Notes under the pieces: generated by a model | Told to the model about the DNA's origin: nothing | Databases searched by the model: none | What the model saw: the letters and a program-made list of their open reading frames with translations, nothing else | Translations under genes and position numbers: made by a program | In this document: one piece after another, positions 33,630 to 43,213 of the stretch | Layout of the letters: each line of letters begins with the position of its first letter | Position numbering within the stretch: position 1 is the stretch's first letter | Assembly (NCBI RefSeq): GCF_030817415.1 | Contig: NZ_JAUSZI010000002.1 | Location: forward strand, 7,006,001-7,070,000 | Length of the DNA stretch: 64,000 nucleotides | DNA from: Streptomyces umbrinus | GTDB lineage: Bacteria; Actinomycetota; Actinomycetes; Streptomycetales; Streptomycetaceae | Reading direction: 5' to 3'

Positions 33630-34028
33630 ATGACCATGACTGATCCCATCGCAGACATGCTTACTCGTCTGCGTAACGCGAACTCGGCGTACCACGACGA
33701 TGTCGCGATGCCGCACAGCAAGATCAAGTCTCACATCGCGGAGATCCTCCAGCAGGAGGGCTTCATCACCGGCTGGAAGGTCGAGGACGCCGAGGTCGGC
33801 AAGAAGCTCGTCCTCGAGCTGAAGTTCGGCCCGAACCGTGAGCGCTCCATCGCGGGCATCAAGCGGATCTCGAAGCCGGGTCTGCGTGTGTACGCGAAGT
33901 CCACCTCCCTGCCCAAGGTGCTCGGTGGCCTCGGCGTGGCGATCATCTCCACGTCGCACGGTCTCCTCACCGACAAGCAGGCCGGCAAGAAGGGCGTAGG
34001 CGGAGAAGTCCTCGCCTACGTCTGGTAG
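33630..34028 (+). CDS. rpsH: 30S ribosomal protein S8
   Basis: A 132-residue 16S rRNA binder ([40 protein letters not shown]). It follows a 209-bp gap after rpsN that could contain an internal promoter, but I found no clear hexamer pair. In E. coli S8 represses the spc operon. Confidence 0.98.
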   Translation: MTMTDPIADMLTRLRNANSAYHDDVAMPHSKIKSHIAEILQQEGFITGWKVEDAEVGKKLVLELKFGPNRERSIAGIKRISKPGLRVYAKSTSLPKVLGGLGVAIISTSHGLLTDKQAGKKGVGGEVLAYVW

Positions 34029-34049
34029 CGGAAGGGAACGGAAGAAGCT

Positions 34050-34589
34050 ATGTCGCGTATTGGCAAGCTCCCCATCACGGTTCCCGCCGGCGTGGACGTC
34101 ACCATCGACGGCCGTACGGTTTCGGTGAAGGGCCCCAAGGGCTCCCTCTCCCACACCGTCGCGGCGCCGATCGAGATCGCTAAGGGCGAGGACGGCATTC
34201 TCAATGTCACCCGCCCGAACGACGAGCGTCAGAACAAGGCCCTGCACGGCCTGTCCCGCACGCTGGTGGCGAACATGATCACCGGCGTGACCACGGGTTA
34301 CGTGAAGAAGCTCGAAATCAGCGGTGTCGGTTACCGAGTCCTGGCGAAGGGTTCCAACCTGGAGTTCTCGCTCGGCTACAGCCACTCGATCACTGTCGAG
34401 GCCCCCGAGGGCATCACCTTCAAGGTCGAGAACCCCACGCGGTTCTCGGTCGAGGGCATCGACAAGCAGAAGGTCGGAGAGGTTGCGGCCAACATCCGCA
34501 AGCTGCGCAAGCCCGACCCGTACAAGGCCAAGGGTGTCAAGTACGAGGGCGAAGTCATCCGCCGCAAGGTCGGAAAGGCGGGTAAGTAA
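34050..34589 (+). CDS. rplF: 50S ribosomal protein L6
   Basis: A 179-residue protein with two similar domains ([40 protein letters not shown]). ATG 34050 follows GGAAGAAG. Length and sequence match other streptomycetes. Confidence 0.98.
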   Translation: MSRIGKLPITVPAGVDVTIDGRTVSVKGPKGSLSHTVAAPIEIAKGEDGILNVTRPNDERQNKALHGLSRTLVANMITGVTTGYVKKLEISGVGYRVLAKGSNLEFSLGYSHSITVEAPEGITFKVENPTRFSVEGIDKQKVGEVAANIRKLRKPDPYKAKGVKYEGEVIRRKVGKAGK

Positions 34590-34592
34590 GCC

Positions 34593-34973
34593 ATGGCATA
34601 CGGTACGAAGATCGCTAAGGGCGACGCTTACAAGCGTGCTGCCATCAAGCGGCGCCACATCCGGATCCGTAAGAAGGTCAACGGAACGGCTGAGCGTCCT
34701 CGCCTGGTCGTGACGCGCTCGAACCGCCACATCGTGGCCCAGGTCATCGACGACATCAAGGGTCACACCCTGGCGTCGGCGTCGACCCTGGACACGTCGA
34801 TCCGTGGCGAGGGCGAGAAGTCGGCGCAGGCCGGCAAGGTCGGCGCTCTTGTCGCCGAGCGTGCCAAGGCCGCCGGTGTCGAGGCTGTCGTATTCGACCG
34901 TGGTGGCAACCAGTACGCCGGGCGCATCGCTGCCCTGGCGGACGCCGCCCGCGAGGCCGGACTCAAGTTCTGA
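34593..34973 (+). CDS. rplR: 50S ribosomal protein L18
   Basis: A 126-residue 5S rRNA binder ([56 protein letters not shown]). It starts three bases after the rplF stop. Confidence 0.98.
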   Translation: MAYGTKIAKGDAYKRAAIKRRHIRIRKKVNGTAERPRLVVTRSNRHIVAQVIDDIKGHTLASASTLDTSIRGEGEKSAQAGKVGALVAERAKAAGVEAVVFDRGGNQYAGRIAALADAAREAGLKF

Positions 34974-35016
34974 GTCTCGGTTCCGTAGCTAGCGGAAACA
35001 GAGAGAGGTAATTCCA

Positions 35017-35619
35017 ATGGCTGGACCCCAGCGCCGCGGAAGCGGTGCCGGTGGCGGCGAGCGGCGGGACCGGAAGGGCCGTGACGGCGGCGCTGCTGCC
35101 GAGAAGACCGCGTACGTTGAGCGCGTTGTCGCGATCAACCGCGTCGCCAAGGTTGTGAAGGGTGGTCGTCGCTTCAGCTTCACTGCGCTCGTCGTAGTGG
35201 GCGATGGCGATGGCACCGTCGGTGTCGGCTACGGCAAGGCCAAGGAGGTGCCGGCCGCCATCGCCAAGGGTGTTGAGGAGGCCAAGAAGCACTTCTTCAA
35301 GGTCCCCCGTATCCAGGGCACCATCCCGCACCCGATCACGGGCGAGAAGGCCGCGGGCGTCGTCCTGCTCAAGCCTGCTTCCCCCGGTACCGGCGTTATC
35401 GCCGGTGGCCCGGTGCGTGCTGTCCTCGAGTGCGCCGGCGTCCACGACATCCTGTCGAAGTCGCTCGGCTCGTCCAACGCGATCAACATCGTGCACGCGA
35501 CCGTGGCGGCCCTCAAGGGTCTGCAGCGTCCCGAGGAGATCGCGGCCCGCCGCGGTCTGCCCCTCGAGGACGTCGCCCCCGCGGCTCTGCTCCGTGCGCG
35601 TGCGGGAGCGGGTGCGTAA
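35017..35619 (+). CDS. rpsE: 30S ribosomal protein S5
   Basis: A 200-residue protein at the mRNA entry and decoding region. After a Gly/Arg-rich N-terminus (about 25 residues), the conserved double-stranded RNA-binding domain begins [20 protein letters not shown]; this loop is the spectinomycin-related region and looks wild type. ATG 35017 follows GAGAGAGG. The stop overlaps the rpmD start (TAATG). Confidence 0.98.
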   Translation: MAGPQRRGSGAGGGERRDRKGRDGGAAAEKTAYVERVVAINRVAKVVKGGRRFSFTALVVVGDGDGTVGVGYGKAKEVPAAIAKGVEEAKKHFFKVPRIQGTIPHPITGEKAAGVVLLKPASPGTGVIAGGPVRAVLECAGVHDILSKSLGSSNAINIVHATVAALKGLQRPEEIAARRGLPLEDVAPAALLRARAGAGA

Positions 35620-35801
35620 TGGCTCGCCTCAAGGTCACGCAGACGAAGTCGTACATCGGCAGCAAGCAGAACCACCGTGACACCCTGCGGTCCCTTGGTC
35701 TCAAGGGGATCAACACCGTGGTCGTCAAGGAGGACCGCCCCGAGTTCCGCGGAATGGTTCACACCGTCCGCCACCTCGTGACGGTTGAGGAGGTCGACTG
35801 A
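35619..35801 (+). CDS. rpmD: 50S ribosomal protein L30
   Basis: A 60-residue L30 ([34 protein letters not shown]). ATG 35619 overlaps the rpsE stop by one base. rplO begins two bases after its stop. Confidence 0.97.
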   Translation: MARLKVTQTKSYIGSKQNHRDTLRSLGLKGINTVVVKEDRPEFRGMVHTVRHLVTVEEVD

Positions 35802-35803
35802 TC

Positions 35804-36260
35804 ATGGCGGAGAACAACCCGCTCAAGATCCACAACCTCCGTCCCGCCCCGGGCGCCAAGACCGCCAAGACCCGTGTGGGTCGTGGTGAGGCGTCGAAGG
35901 GTAAGACGGCTGGACGTGGTACCAAGGGCACCAAGGCCCGTTACCAGGTTCCGGAGCGCTTCGAGGGTGGCCAGATTGCCCCTCCACATGCGTCTCCCGA
36001 AGCTCAAGGGCTTCCGGAACCCGTTCAAGACCGAGTACCAGGTCGTGAACCTCGACAAGCTGGCGTCGCTGTACCCGGAGGGTGGCGAAGTCACCGTCGA
36101 GGGGCTCGTCGCCAACGGTGCGGTTCGCAAGAACAGCCTCGTCAAGGTCCTCGGCCAGGGCGAGATCTCCGTGGCGCTGCAGGTGACGGTCGACGCCGTC
36201 TCCGGCTCCGCCAAGGAGAAGATCACCGCCGCCGGCGGTACCGTCACCGAGCTCGTCTGA
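35804..36260 (+). CDS. rplO: 50S ribosomal protein L15, apparent single-base frameshift
   Basis: The N-terminal 57 residues from ATG 35804 are typical L15 ([34 protein letters not shown]). At 35975-35978 the sequence reads GATTGCC where conservation predicts GATGCC, that is, one extra T. Past that point the expected L15 body ([12 protein letters not shown], then [20 protein letters not shown] and ending [11 protein letters not shown]) continues in the next frame to the stop at 36260. Removing one base gives the expected 151 residues. As written, translation would run to 36286 with an unrelated C-terminus. A sequencing error is most likely, since L15 is highly conserved, although it is dispensable in E. 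coli and B. subtilis. Confidence 0.9.
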
Positions 36261-36295
36261 AATCACCAGGCGTCTCGATGACTTGAGCGATCCCG

Positions 36296-36329
36296 ACCGG
36301 GGGTGCCCCACAAAAGGGGCATCCCCGGT
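36296..36329 (+). terminator. Hairpin between rplO and secY
   Basis: Fourteen-base arms (36296-36309 and 36316-36329, one G-U pair) around an ACAAAA loop. It may terminate or attenuate spc-operon transcription before secY, which then probably has its own promoter in the 179 bp that follow. Confidence 0.75.
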
Positions 36330-36508
36330 TGGTCGTTCCTAGGGGAGCGGTGTCGCCGGTAAGGTGGCCTGCACTGCTAATTTTCGCCCGGTGTGACCTC
36401 TGGGAACTCAGGGCGGTTCTTAACTGTTAGTCAGCTGTCCGTTACTTATTCGTCGAACCTCAAGACCGTCACCTCTGACGCACTTGCGCGGGGGTCGCAG
36501 GAGGCACC

Positions 36509-37828
36509 GTGCTCACCGCGTTCGCCCGGGCGTTCAAGACGCCCGACCTGCGCAAGAAGCTGCTCTTCACGCTCGGCATCATCGTGGTCTATCGGGTTGG
36601 TACGCACATCCCGATCCCCGGTGTCGACTACCAGAACGTTCAGACCTGTATCGATGCGGCATCGCAGGGCGGCAATCAGGGCCTGTTCGGTCTGGTCAAC
36701 ATGTTCAGCGGTGGCGCCCTGCTGCAGATCACGATCTTCGCGCTGGGAATCATGCCGTACATCACGGCGAGCATCATTCTGCAGCTGTTGACCGTGGTGA
36801 TCCCGCGTCTGGAGGCCCTCAAGAAGGAGGGTCAGGCCGGTACGGCGAAGATCACGCAGTACACCCGTTATCTGACGGTGGCACTGGCCATCCTGCAGGG
36901 TACCGGCCTGGTGGCCACCGCCCGCAGTGGTGCACTGTTCACCAGCTGCCCGGTCGCGAACCAGATCGTGCCCGACCAGTCGATCTTCGTCACCATCACG
37001 ATGGTCATCACCATGACCGCCGGTACGGCCGCCGTCATGTGGCTCGGTGAGCTCATCACCGACCGCGGCATCGGCAACGGCATGTCGATCCTGATGTTCA
37101 TCTCGATCGCCGCCACGTTCCCGTCGGCGCTGTGGGCCATCAAGGTGCAGGGCAACCTGGCGGGCGGCTGGATCGAGTTCGGCACCGTCATCGCGGTCGG
37201 TCTCGTCATGGTCGGTCTGGTCGTCTTCGTGGAGCAGGCTCAGCGCCGCATTCCCGTCCAGTACGCGAAGCGCATGATCGGTCGCCGGTCCTACGGCGGC
37301 ACGTCCACGTACATCCCGCTGAAGGTCAACCAGGCCGGCATCATCCCTGTGATCTTTGCCTCGTCGCTGCTCTACATCCCGGCGCTGATCGCTCAGTTCG
37401 CAGGTGGGACGTCCGGTTGGAAGACCTGGATCGAACAGAACCTCACCAAGGGTGACCACCCGATTTACATCAGCACGTACTTCTTGCTGATCGTGTTCTT
37501 CGCCTTCTTCTACGTGGCTATCTCGTTCAACCCCGAGGAAGTCGCGGACAACATGAAGAAGTATGGTGGCTTCATCCCGGGCATCCGGGCTGGCCGGCCG
37601 ACCGCTGAGTACCTGGGATACGTACTCAACCGGATCACCTGGCCAGGTTCGCTGTACTTGGGTCTGATCGCTCTCGTACCGACGATGGCGTTGGTTGGTT
37701 TCGGGGCAAACCAGAACTTCCCGTTCGGCGGTACCAGCATCCTGATCATCGTGGGTGTGGGTCTGGAGACGGTGAAGCAGATCGAGAGCCAGCTCCAGCA
37801 GCGCAATTACGAAGGGTTCCTCCGCTGA
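36509..37828 (+). CDS. secY: Preprotein translocase subunit SecY
   Basis: The 439-residue pore subunit of the SecYEG membrane channel. About ten hydrophobic helices are visible, and the cytoplasmic loop with RRIPVQYAKRMIGRR needed for SecA and ribosome binding is present. The start is GTG 36509 behind GCAGGAGG. The stop overlaps the adk ATG (TGATG), so the two are coupled. Confidence 0.98.
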   Translation: MLTAFARAFKTPDLRKKLLFTLGIIVVYRVGTHIPIPGVDYQNVQTCIDAASQGGNQGLFGLVNMFSGGALLQITIFALGIMPYITASIILQLLTVVIPRLEALKKEGQAGTAKITQYTRYLTVALAILQGTGLVATARSGALFTSCPVANQIVPDQSIFVTITMVITMTAGTAAVMWLGELITDRGIGNGMSILMFISIAATFPSALWAIKVQGNLAGGWIEFGTVIAVGLVMVGLVVFVEQAQRRIPVQYAKRMIGRRSYGGTSTYIPLKVNQAGIIPVIFASSLLYIPALIAQFAGGTSGWKTWIEQNLTKGDHPIYISTYFLLIVFFAFFYVAISFNPEEVADNMKKYGGFIPGIRAGRPTAEYLGYVLNRITWPGSLYLGLIALVPTMALVGFGANQNFPFGGTSILIIVGVGLETVKQIESQLQQRNYEGFLR

Positions 37829-38538
37829 TGCGTATCGTCCTCGTCGGGCCGCCCGGTGCGGGCAAGGGAACGCAGGCCGCGTTCCTCGCCCAGAACCTGT
37901 CGATCCCGCACATCTCCACGGGCGACCTCTTCCGTGCGAACATCAGCCAGAAGACCGAACTCGGCAAACTGGCGAAGTCGTACATGGACGAGGGCAACCT
38001 TGTGCCGGACGAGGTCACGATCGCCATGGCCAGGGACCGCATGGAGCAGCCGGACGCCGCGAACGGCTTCCTGCTCGACGGCTTCCCGCGGAACGTCTCG
38101 CAGGCCGAGGCGCTCGATCAGGCGCTCAAGGCCGACGCTGTGGAGCTGGACGCGGTGCTCGACCTGGAGGTCCCCGAGGACGAGGTGGTCAAGCGCATCG
38201 CCGGCCGCCGCATCTGCCGCAGGGACTCGAGTCATGTCTTCCACGTGACGTACAGCCCGCCGAAGAAGACGGACGTCTGCGACGCCTGTGGCGGCGAGCT
38301 GTACCAGCGTGACGACGACACCGAGGAGACCGTCCGCAAGCGCCTGGAGGTCTACCACACGCAGACCGAGCCGATCATCGACTACTACCGGGCCCAGGGC
38401 CTGGTCGTGACGATCTCGGCGCTCGGCAAGGTGGACGACGTCACCAAGCGCGCGATGGACGCCCTCAACCGCCAGGTGGAGGGCAAGGACCAGAGCGACG
38501 AGGACAAGAACGACAGCGAGGGCGACGGCGACAAGTAG
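37828..38538 (+). CDS. adk: Adenylate kinase with acidic C-terminal tail
   Basis: A 236-residue enzyme that interconverts ATP + AMP and 2 ADP. The P-loop GPPGAGKGTQ is at residues 7-16, and AMP-binding segments (ISTGDLFRANI, GFPRNVSQAEALDQ) are present. The LID is long with cysteines (RRICRRD, VCDACGG), as in zinc-type LIDs. The last 20 or so residues are a very acidic Asp/Glu/Lys tail beyond the usual fold. It is coupled to secY by a one-base overlap. Confidence 0.97.
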   Translation: MRIVLVGPPGAGKGTQAAFLAQNLSIPHISTGDLFRANISQKTELGKLAKSYMDEGNLVPDEVTIAMARDRMEQPDAANGFLLDGFPRNVSQAEALDQALKADAVELDAVLDLEVPEDEVVKRIAGRRICRRDSSHVFHVTYSPPKKTDVCDACGGELYQRDDDTEETVRKRLEVYHTQTEPIIDYYRAQGLVVTISALGKVDDVTKRAMDALNRQVEGKDQSDEDKNDSEGDGDK

Positions 38539-38553
38539 TCGTCCTGGCTGGTT

Positions 38554-38586
38554 CGGCCGCGGTGCCCCTGTCGGGCGCCGCGGCCG
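38554..38586 (+). terminator. Terminator between adk and map
   Basis: Fourteen-base GC-rich arms (38554-38567 and 38573-38586, one G-U pair) with a five-base loop, 16 bp after the adk stop. Confidence 0.75.
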
Positions 38587-38639
38587 TACTGTTGTGTACG
38601 TAACCGAGCAGGCAGAGAAGACGGAGAGCGCGGGCCCTC

Positions 38640-39476
38640 ATGGTGCAGATCAAGACCCCCGAGCAGATCGCCAAGATGCGTGAGGCGGGCCTGGTCGTCG
38701 CCGCCGTCCACAGGGCGACACGGGAAGCGGCGGTACCCGGGGCCACGACGAAGGACCTGGACGAGGTCGCCCGCAAGGTGCTGGCCGAGCACGGCGCCAA
38801 GTCCAACTTCCTGGGATACGGCGGCTTCCCCGCGACGATCTGCACCTCGGCGAACGAGGTCGTCGTGCACGGCATCCCGAGCGACGACGTCGTGCTGAAG
38901 GACGGCGACATCATCTCGATCGACGCCGGCGCCATCGTCGACGGCTGGCACGGGGACGCCGCCTTCACCGCCTTCGTCGGGTCCGGTCACGCTCCGGAGC
39001 TCATCGAGCTGTCCCGGGTGACCGAGGAGTCGATGTGGGCCGGGATCGCGGCCATGAAGCTGGGCAACCGGCTCGTCGACGTCTCCCGCGCCATCGAGAC
39101 GTACATCCGGCGGCAGCCGAAGCCCGGCGGTGGCAAGTACGGGATCGTCGAGGACTACGGCGGCCACGGCATCGGCACCGAGATGCACATGGATCCGCAT
39201 CTGCTGAACTACGTGGAGCGGCGGCGGGGTAAGGGGCCGAAGCTCGTTCCCGGGTTCTGCCTCGCCATTGAGCCCATGGTTTCGCTGGGTACGCCGAAGA
39301 CCGAGGTTCTCTCGGACGACTGGACCGTCATCACGACGGATGGCACGTGGTCCTCCCACTGGGAGCACTCTGTCGCTCTGACGGAGGAGGGGCCGCTTGT
39401 GCTGACGGCTCCCGACGGGGGTAAGGCGAAGCTGGCCGAGTATGGGATCACTGCGGCTCCTGATCCTCTGGGCTGA
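38640..39476 (+). CDS. map: Methionine aminopeptidase, type I
   Basis: A 278-residue metalloenzyme that removes the initiator Met. Substrate His and metal ligands are visible: EVVVHGIPSDD, IDAGAIVDGWHGDAAF (two Asp), GHGIGTEMHMDP (His), EPM (Glu) and the final Glu in EHSVALTEEGP. There is no N-terminal zinc finger, consistent with type Ia. ATG 38640 gives MVQIKTPEQIAKMREAG; GTG 38643 would remove one residue. Confidence 0.96.
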   Translation: MVQIKTPEQIAKMREAGLVVAAVHRATREAAVPGATTKDLDEVARKVLAEHGAKSNFLGYGGFPATICTSANEVVVHGIPSDDVVLKDGDIISIDAGAIVDGWHGDAAFTAFVGSGHAPELIELSRVTEESMWAGIAAMKLGNRLVDVSRAIETYIRRQPKPGGGKYGIVEDYGGHGIGTEMHMDPHLLNYVERRRGKGPKLVPGFCLAIEPMVSLGTPKTEVLSDDWTVITTDGTWSSHWEHSVALTEEGPLVLTAPDGGKAKLAEYGITAAPDPLG

Positions 39477-39522
39477 GTTCGCGCCGTAGCTGGTGTATGC
39501 GTCGCGGCTGCGGCTCTGTGGG

Positions 39523-39586
39523 GGCTGGTCGCGCCCACGCGGCGGAGCCGCACATTGATACAGCCCCGCGCCCCTATCGGGGCGCC
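39523..39586. repeat. Dispersed intergenic repeat, degenerate copy
   Basis: The GGCTGGTCGCGC start and the CCCCGCGCCCCTATCGGGGCGCC end match the repeats at 42431, 43110 and 56870, with a different centre. It lies between map and infA and its last part can form a short GC-rich hairpin. Confidence 0.55.
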
Positions 39587-39663
39587 TGTGTCGAGCCCCG
39601 TTCCCAGCGATGGCGACCAGCCCGCTGCTTAGGGATCTTCCGTGCGGGGCAGGCTATCTCGAT

Positions 39664-39692
39664 TCGTCTTTCCGAGGGCCCTGGCGTAGACT
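39664..39692 (+). promoter_or_regulatory. Possible infA promoter
   Basis: A good -10, TAGACT at 39687-39692, lies 83 bp before infA. The -35 at the expected position (TCGTCT) is weak, so this is tentative. Confidence 0.35.
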
Positions 39693-39774
39693 GACTCGTC
39701 GGCTCTCGTGCATCTGCATGTCTGCGTGCAGTAAGTGCGGGGTCGATCAAGGTAGTCGATTCGAAGGGCGAAGC

Positions 39775-39996
39775 GTGGCCAAGAAGCAAGGTGCCATCGA
39801 GATCGAGGGCACTGTCGTCGAGTCTCTTCCGAACGCCATGTTCAAGGTCGAGCTCCAGAACGGCCACCAGGTCCTGGCTCACATCAGCGGCAAGATGCGC
39901 ATGCACTACATCCGCATCCTCCCTGACGACCGGGTCGTGGTGGAGTTGTCTCCGTACGACCTGACCCGTGGCCGGATCGTCTACCGGTACAAGTAG
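39775..39996 (+). CDS. infA: Translation initiation factor IF-1
   Basis: A 73-residue OB-fold factor that binds the A site during initiation. GTG 39775 gives [20 protein letters not shown] and the standard length; upstream in-frame codons give non-conserved residues. It heads the infA-rpmJ-rpsM-rpsK-rpoA-rplQ group. Confidence 0.97.
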   Translation: MAKKQGAIEIEGTVVESLPNAMFKVELQNGHQVLAHISGKMRMHYIRILPDDRVVVELSPYDLTRGRIVYRYK

Positions 39997-40055
39997 ATCT
40001 TGCCTGTGTCCCGTATTCCGCGGGGCGGTGGCACTGACCCGGAGAACCTCACCCA

Positions 40056-40169
40056 ATGAAGGTCAAGCCGAGCGTCAAGAAGATCTGCGACAAGTGCAGG
40101 GTGATCCGCCGTCACGGCCGGGTCATGGTCATCTGCGAAAACCCGCGGCACAAGCAGCGCCAGGGCTGA
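40056..40169 (+). CDS. rpmJ: 50S ribosomal protein L36
   Basis: A 37-residue zinc-ribbon protein, [20 protein letters not shown]..., with Cys11, Cys14, Cys27 and His32/33 in the usual pattern, so it is the zinc-containing form. ATG 40056 follows CGGAGAACC. Confidence 0.96.
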   Translation: MKVKPSVKKICDKCRVIRRHGRVMVICENPRHKQRQG

Positions 40170-40364
40170 CGCACGACCGAACCTTCTGCACCCGCAGAGT
40201 TTCGCGCGACGCAAGTAGCACATGTTCATACGCAGAGCCCGGATCCGCTGTTCATGGCGATTCCGATACCCCCGGTCGGAGGCCGGGGACCCAACTCGTA
40301 CCTCATACGGCGGGCTGGGAACCGGTTCTGCGGAAGACCTCCGAACGACAACTGGAGCCATTGA

Positions 40365-40745
40365 ATGGCACGCGTTTCCGGTGTTGACATCCCGCGCGAA
40401 AAGCGCGTGGAGGTTGCCCTCACCTACGTGTTCGGCATCGGCCGGACCCTCTCGCAGAAGACGCTGGCCGACACCGGCGTCAACCCCGACACCCGCGTTC
40501 GTGACCTCTCCGAGGAGGAGCTGGTCAGGATCCGCGAGTACGTGGACAACAACTTCAAGACCGAGGGTGACCTCCGCCGTGAGGTTCAGGCCGACATCCG
40601 CCGCAAGGTCGAGATCGGCTGCTACCAGGGTCTGCGCCACCGTCGTGGCCTGCCCGTCCACGGTCAGCGCACCAGCACGAACGCTCGTACCCGCAAGGGC
40701 CCGCGTCGCGCCATCGCCGGCAAGAAGAAGCCGGGCAAGAAGTAG
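40365..40745 (+). CDS. rpsM: 30S ribosomal protein S13
   Basis: A 126-residue head protein that contacts the P-site tRNA ([40 protein letters not shown]). The start is ATG 40365 after CTGGAG. The 195-bp gap after rpmJ shows no clear hairpin or promoter. Confidence 0.98.
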   Translation: MARVSGVDIPREKRVEVALTYVFGIGRTLSQKTLADTGVNPDTRVRDLSEEELVRIREYVDNNFKTEGDLRREVQADIRRKVEIGCYQGLRHRRGLPVHGQRTSTNARTRKGPRRAIAGKKKPGKK

Positions 40746-40814
40746 TCCGCAGCGGACAACGCTTCACCAGCGGTCTTCGCTGTAGGACCGACCACCTCCC
40801 CGTAGGAGTTATAG

Positions 40815-41219
40815 ATGCCCCCCAAGGGTCGTCAGGGCGCTGCCAAGAAGGTGCGCCGCAAGGAAAAGAAGAACGTCGCTCACGGTCACGCGCACATCAA
40901 GAGCACGTTCAACAACACGATCGTCTCGATCACGGACCCCTCGGGCAACGTGATCTCCTGGGCCTCCGCCGGCCACGTCGGCTTCAAGGGCTCGCGCAAG
41001 TCCACCCCCTTCGCCGCGCAGATGGCCGCCGAGTCGGCCGCCCGCCGCGCGCAGGAGCACGGCATGCGCAAGGTCGACGTCTTCGTCAAGGGCCCGGGTT
41101 CGGGTCGCGAGACGGCCATCCGTTCGCTGCAGGCGACCGGTCTTGAGGTCGGCTCCATCCAGGACGTGACGCCCACGCCGCACAACGGCTGCCGTCCGCC
41201 CAAGCGCCGTCGCGTCTGA
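40815..41219 (+). CDS. rpsK: 30S ribosomal protein S11
   Basis: A 134-residue protein near the Shine-Dalgarno helix ([40 protein letters not shown]). The start is ATG 40815 after AGGAG. Confidence 0.98.
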   Translation: MPPKGRQGAAKKVRRKEKKNVAHGHAHIKSTFNNTIVSITDPSGNVISWASAGHVGFKGSRKSTPFAAQMAAESAARRAQEHGMRKVDVFVKGPGSGRETAIRSLQATGLEVGSIQDVTPTPHNGCRPPKRRRV

Positions 41220-41249
41220 CGCACGGTTGTCTTGATTTTTCTGGGGTCC

Positions 41250-41281
41250 GGGCGGTATGGCCTTTCGGGGCCGTGCCGCCC
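41250..41281 (+). terminator. Hairpin between rpsK and rpoA
   Basis: Arms 41250-41262 and 41269-41281 (two G-U pairs) around TTTCGG, followed by GTACCCTTG without a long T-run. It may attenuate the operon or separate rpoA expression from ribosomal protein genes. Confidence 0.6.
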
Positions 41282-41367
41282 GTACCCTTGTAGCTGTAAC
41301 ACAACGGGCTACCGCCCGGTGGCAAGGGCATCAAATAGTGGGTGCCCCTGACTGAAGGATTCACTTC

Positions 41368-42390
41368 ATGCTGATCGCTCAGCGTCCCTCGTTGACCGAA
41401 GAGGTCGTCGACGAGTTCCGCTCCCGGTTCGTGATCGAGCCGCTGGAGCCGGGCTTCGGTTACACCCTCGGCAACTCGCTCCGCCGGACTCTTCTCTCCT
41501 CGATCCCCGGTGCGGCTGTCACCAGCATCCGCATCGACGGTGTCCTGCACGAGTTCACCACCGTGCCGGGCGTCAAGGAAGACGTCACCGACCTGATCCT
41601 CAACATCAAGCAGCTCGTCGTGAGCAGTGAGCACGACGAGCCGGTCGTGATGTACCTGCGCAAGCAGGGTCCGGGTCTGGTCACCGCCGCCGACATCGCG
41701 CCCCCGGCCGGTGTCGAGGTCCACAACCCCGACCTCGTCCTCGCCACGCTCAACGGCAAGGGCAAGCTGGAGATGGAGCTGACGGTCGAGCGTGGCCGTG
41801 GTTACGTTTCGGCTGTTCAGAACAAGCAGGTCGGGCAGGAGATCGGTCGTATTCCGGTCGACTCCATCTACTCGCCCGTTCTGAAGGTCACGTACAAGGT
41901 CGAGGCGACGCGTGTCGAGCAGCGCACCGACTTCGACAAGCTGATCGTCGACGTCGAGACCAAGCAGGCGATGCGTCCGCGTGACGCCATGGCCTCCGCC
42001 GGTAAGACGCTGGTCGAGCTGTTCGGTCTGGCCCGCGAGCTCAACATCGACGCCGAGGGCATCGACATGGGTCCGTCCCCGACGGATGCCGCGCTCGCTG
42101 CCGATCTCGCCCTGCCGATCGAGGAGCTCGAGCTCACCGTTCGGTCGTACAACTGCCTCAAGCGCGAGGGCATCCACTCCGTGGGTGAGCTCGTGGCCCG
42201 GTCCGAGGCGGATCTGCTCGACATCCGTAACTTCGGTGCGAAGTCGATCGACGAGGTCAAGGCTAAGCTCGCCGGGATGGGTCTGGCCCTGAAGGACAGC
42301 CCGCCCGGATTCGACCCGACCGCCGCCGCCGACGCCTTTGGCGCCGACGACGACGCCGATGCGGGCTTTGTGGAGACCGAGCAGTACTAA
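41368..42390 (+). CDS. rpoA: DNA-directed RNA polymerase subunit alpha
   Basis: The 340-residue alpha subunit. The N-terminal assembly domain spans about residues 1-230 ([20 protein letters not shown]). The C-terminal domain (about 245-320) has the DNA- and activator-binding segment [20 protein letters not shown]. An acidic tail ends [13 protein letters not shown] 41368 follows GAAGGA. Confidence 0.98.
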   Translation: MLIAQRPSLTEEVVDEFRSRFVIEPLEPGFGYTLGNSLRRTLLSSIPGAAVTSIRIDGVLHEFTTVPGVKEDVTDLILNIKQLVVSSEHDEPVVMYLRKQGPGLVTAADIAPPAGVEVHNPDLVLATLNGKGKLEMELTVERGRGYVSAVQNKQVGQEIGRIPVDSIYSPVLKVTYKVEATRVEQRTDFDKLIVDVETKQAMRPRDAMASAGKTLVELFGLARELNIDAEGIDMGPSPTDAALAADLALPIEELELTVRSYNCLKREGIHSVGELVARSEADLLDIRNFGAKSIDEVKAKLAGMGLALKDSPPGFDPTAAADAFGADDDADAGFVETEQY

Positions 42391-42430
42391 GAGCTCGGGT
42401 CCACTGTCTGTTTTCGGCTGCGGGACCGTT

Positions 42431-42474
42431 GTGGCTGGTCGCGCAGTTCCCCGCGCCCCTTACGGGGCGCGGGG
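42431..42474. repeat. Dispersed intergenic repeat after rpoA
   Basis: A copy of the GTGGCTGGTCGCGCAGTTCC-type repeat; 33 bases are identical to the copy at 56868. Its 3' half forms a perfect 9-bp hairpin (42451-42459 with 42464-42472), which may serve as an rpoA terminator or attenuator. Confidence 0.8.
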
Positions 42475-42552
42475 TCTCCGACAGGCGATCGCCTGCTCGG
42501 ACACTGACCTCGGTACCTGATACGGCCGGGGCAGACACCTAGGAGAAACACC

Positions 42553-43080
42553 ATGCCGAAGCCCACCAAGGGTGCCCGTCTGGGCGGCAGTGCCGCGCAC
42601 GAGAAGCTGCTTCTCGCGAACCTCGCGAAGTCGCTCTTCGAGCACGGCAAGATCACGACCACTGAGGCGAAGGCCCGTCGGCTCCGGCCGTACGCCGAGC
42701 GTCTGGTCACCAAGGCGAAGAAGGGCGACCTTCACAACCGCCGTCAGGTGCTCTCGGTGATCACGGACAAGAGCGTCGTGCACACGCTCTTCACCGAGAT
42801 CGGCCCGCGCTACGAGAACCGTCCGGGTGGCTACACCCGTATCACCAAGATCGGTAACCGCCGTGGCGACAACGCGCCCATGGCTGTCATCGAGCTGGTG
42901 GAGGCCCTGACCGTGGCCCAGCAGGCCACCGGTGAGGCCGAGGCGGCGACGAAGCGCTCCGCGAAGGACACCGAGGCCGCCGCTGTTGAGGCCAAGGCCG
43001 AGGAGACCCAGGTCGAGGACGCCAAGGTCGACGTGACCAAGGCTGACGAGGCCGCCGCCGAGGAGTCCAAGGACGCGTAA
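42553..43080 (+). CDS. rplQ: 50S ribosomal protein L17 with acidic tail
   Basis: A 175-residue L17 ([28 protein letters not shown]-type segment; [20 protein letters not shown]). The conserved core ends near residue 120; the rest is an Ala/Glu/Lys-rich acidic extension of low complexity found in streptomycetes. ATG 42553 follows AGGAGAAA. Confidence 0.97.
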   Translation: MPKPTKGARLGGSAAHEKLLLANLAKSLFEHGKITTTEAKARRLRPYAERLVTKAKKGDLHNRRQVLSVITDKSVVHTLFTEIGPRYENRPGGYTRITKIGNRRGDNAPMAVIELVEALTVAQQATGEAEAATKRSAKDTEAAAVEAKAEETQVEDAKVDVTKADEAAAEESKDA

Positions 43081-43109
43081 GGCTGTCCTTCGGCTGCCGG
43101 TCCGCTGTG

Positions 43110-43151
43110 GTGGCTGGTCGCGCAGTTCCCCGCGCCCCTGAAGGGGCGCGC
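43110..43151. repeat. Dispersed intergenic repeat after rplQ
   Basis: Second close copy of the repeat, containing an 8-bp hairpin (43131-43138 with 43143-43150) and placed 30 bp after the rplQ stop, so it may act as a terminator. Confidence 0.8.
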
Positions 43152-43213
43152 TTGAGCGGGCCCGTTCCTTTCGAGGGGCGGGTCCGCTTTTGTGTTCTTG
43201 AGAGGATCTCCAG

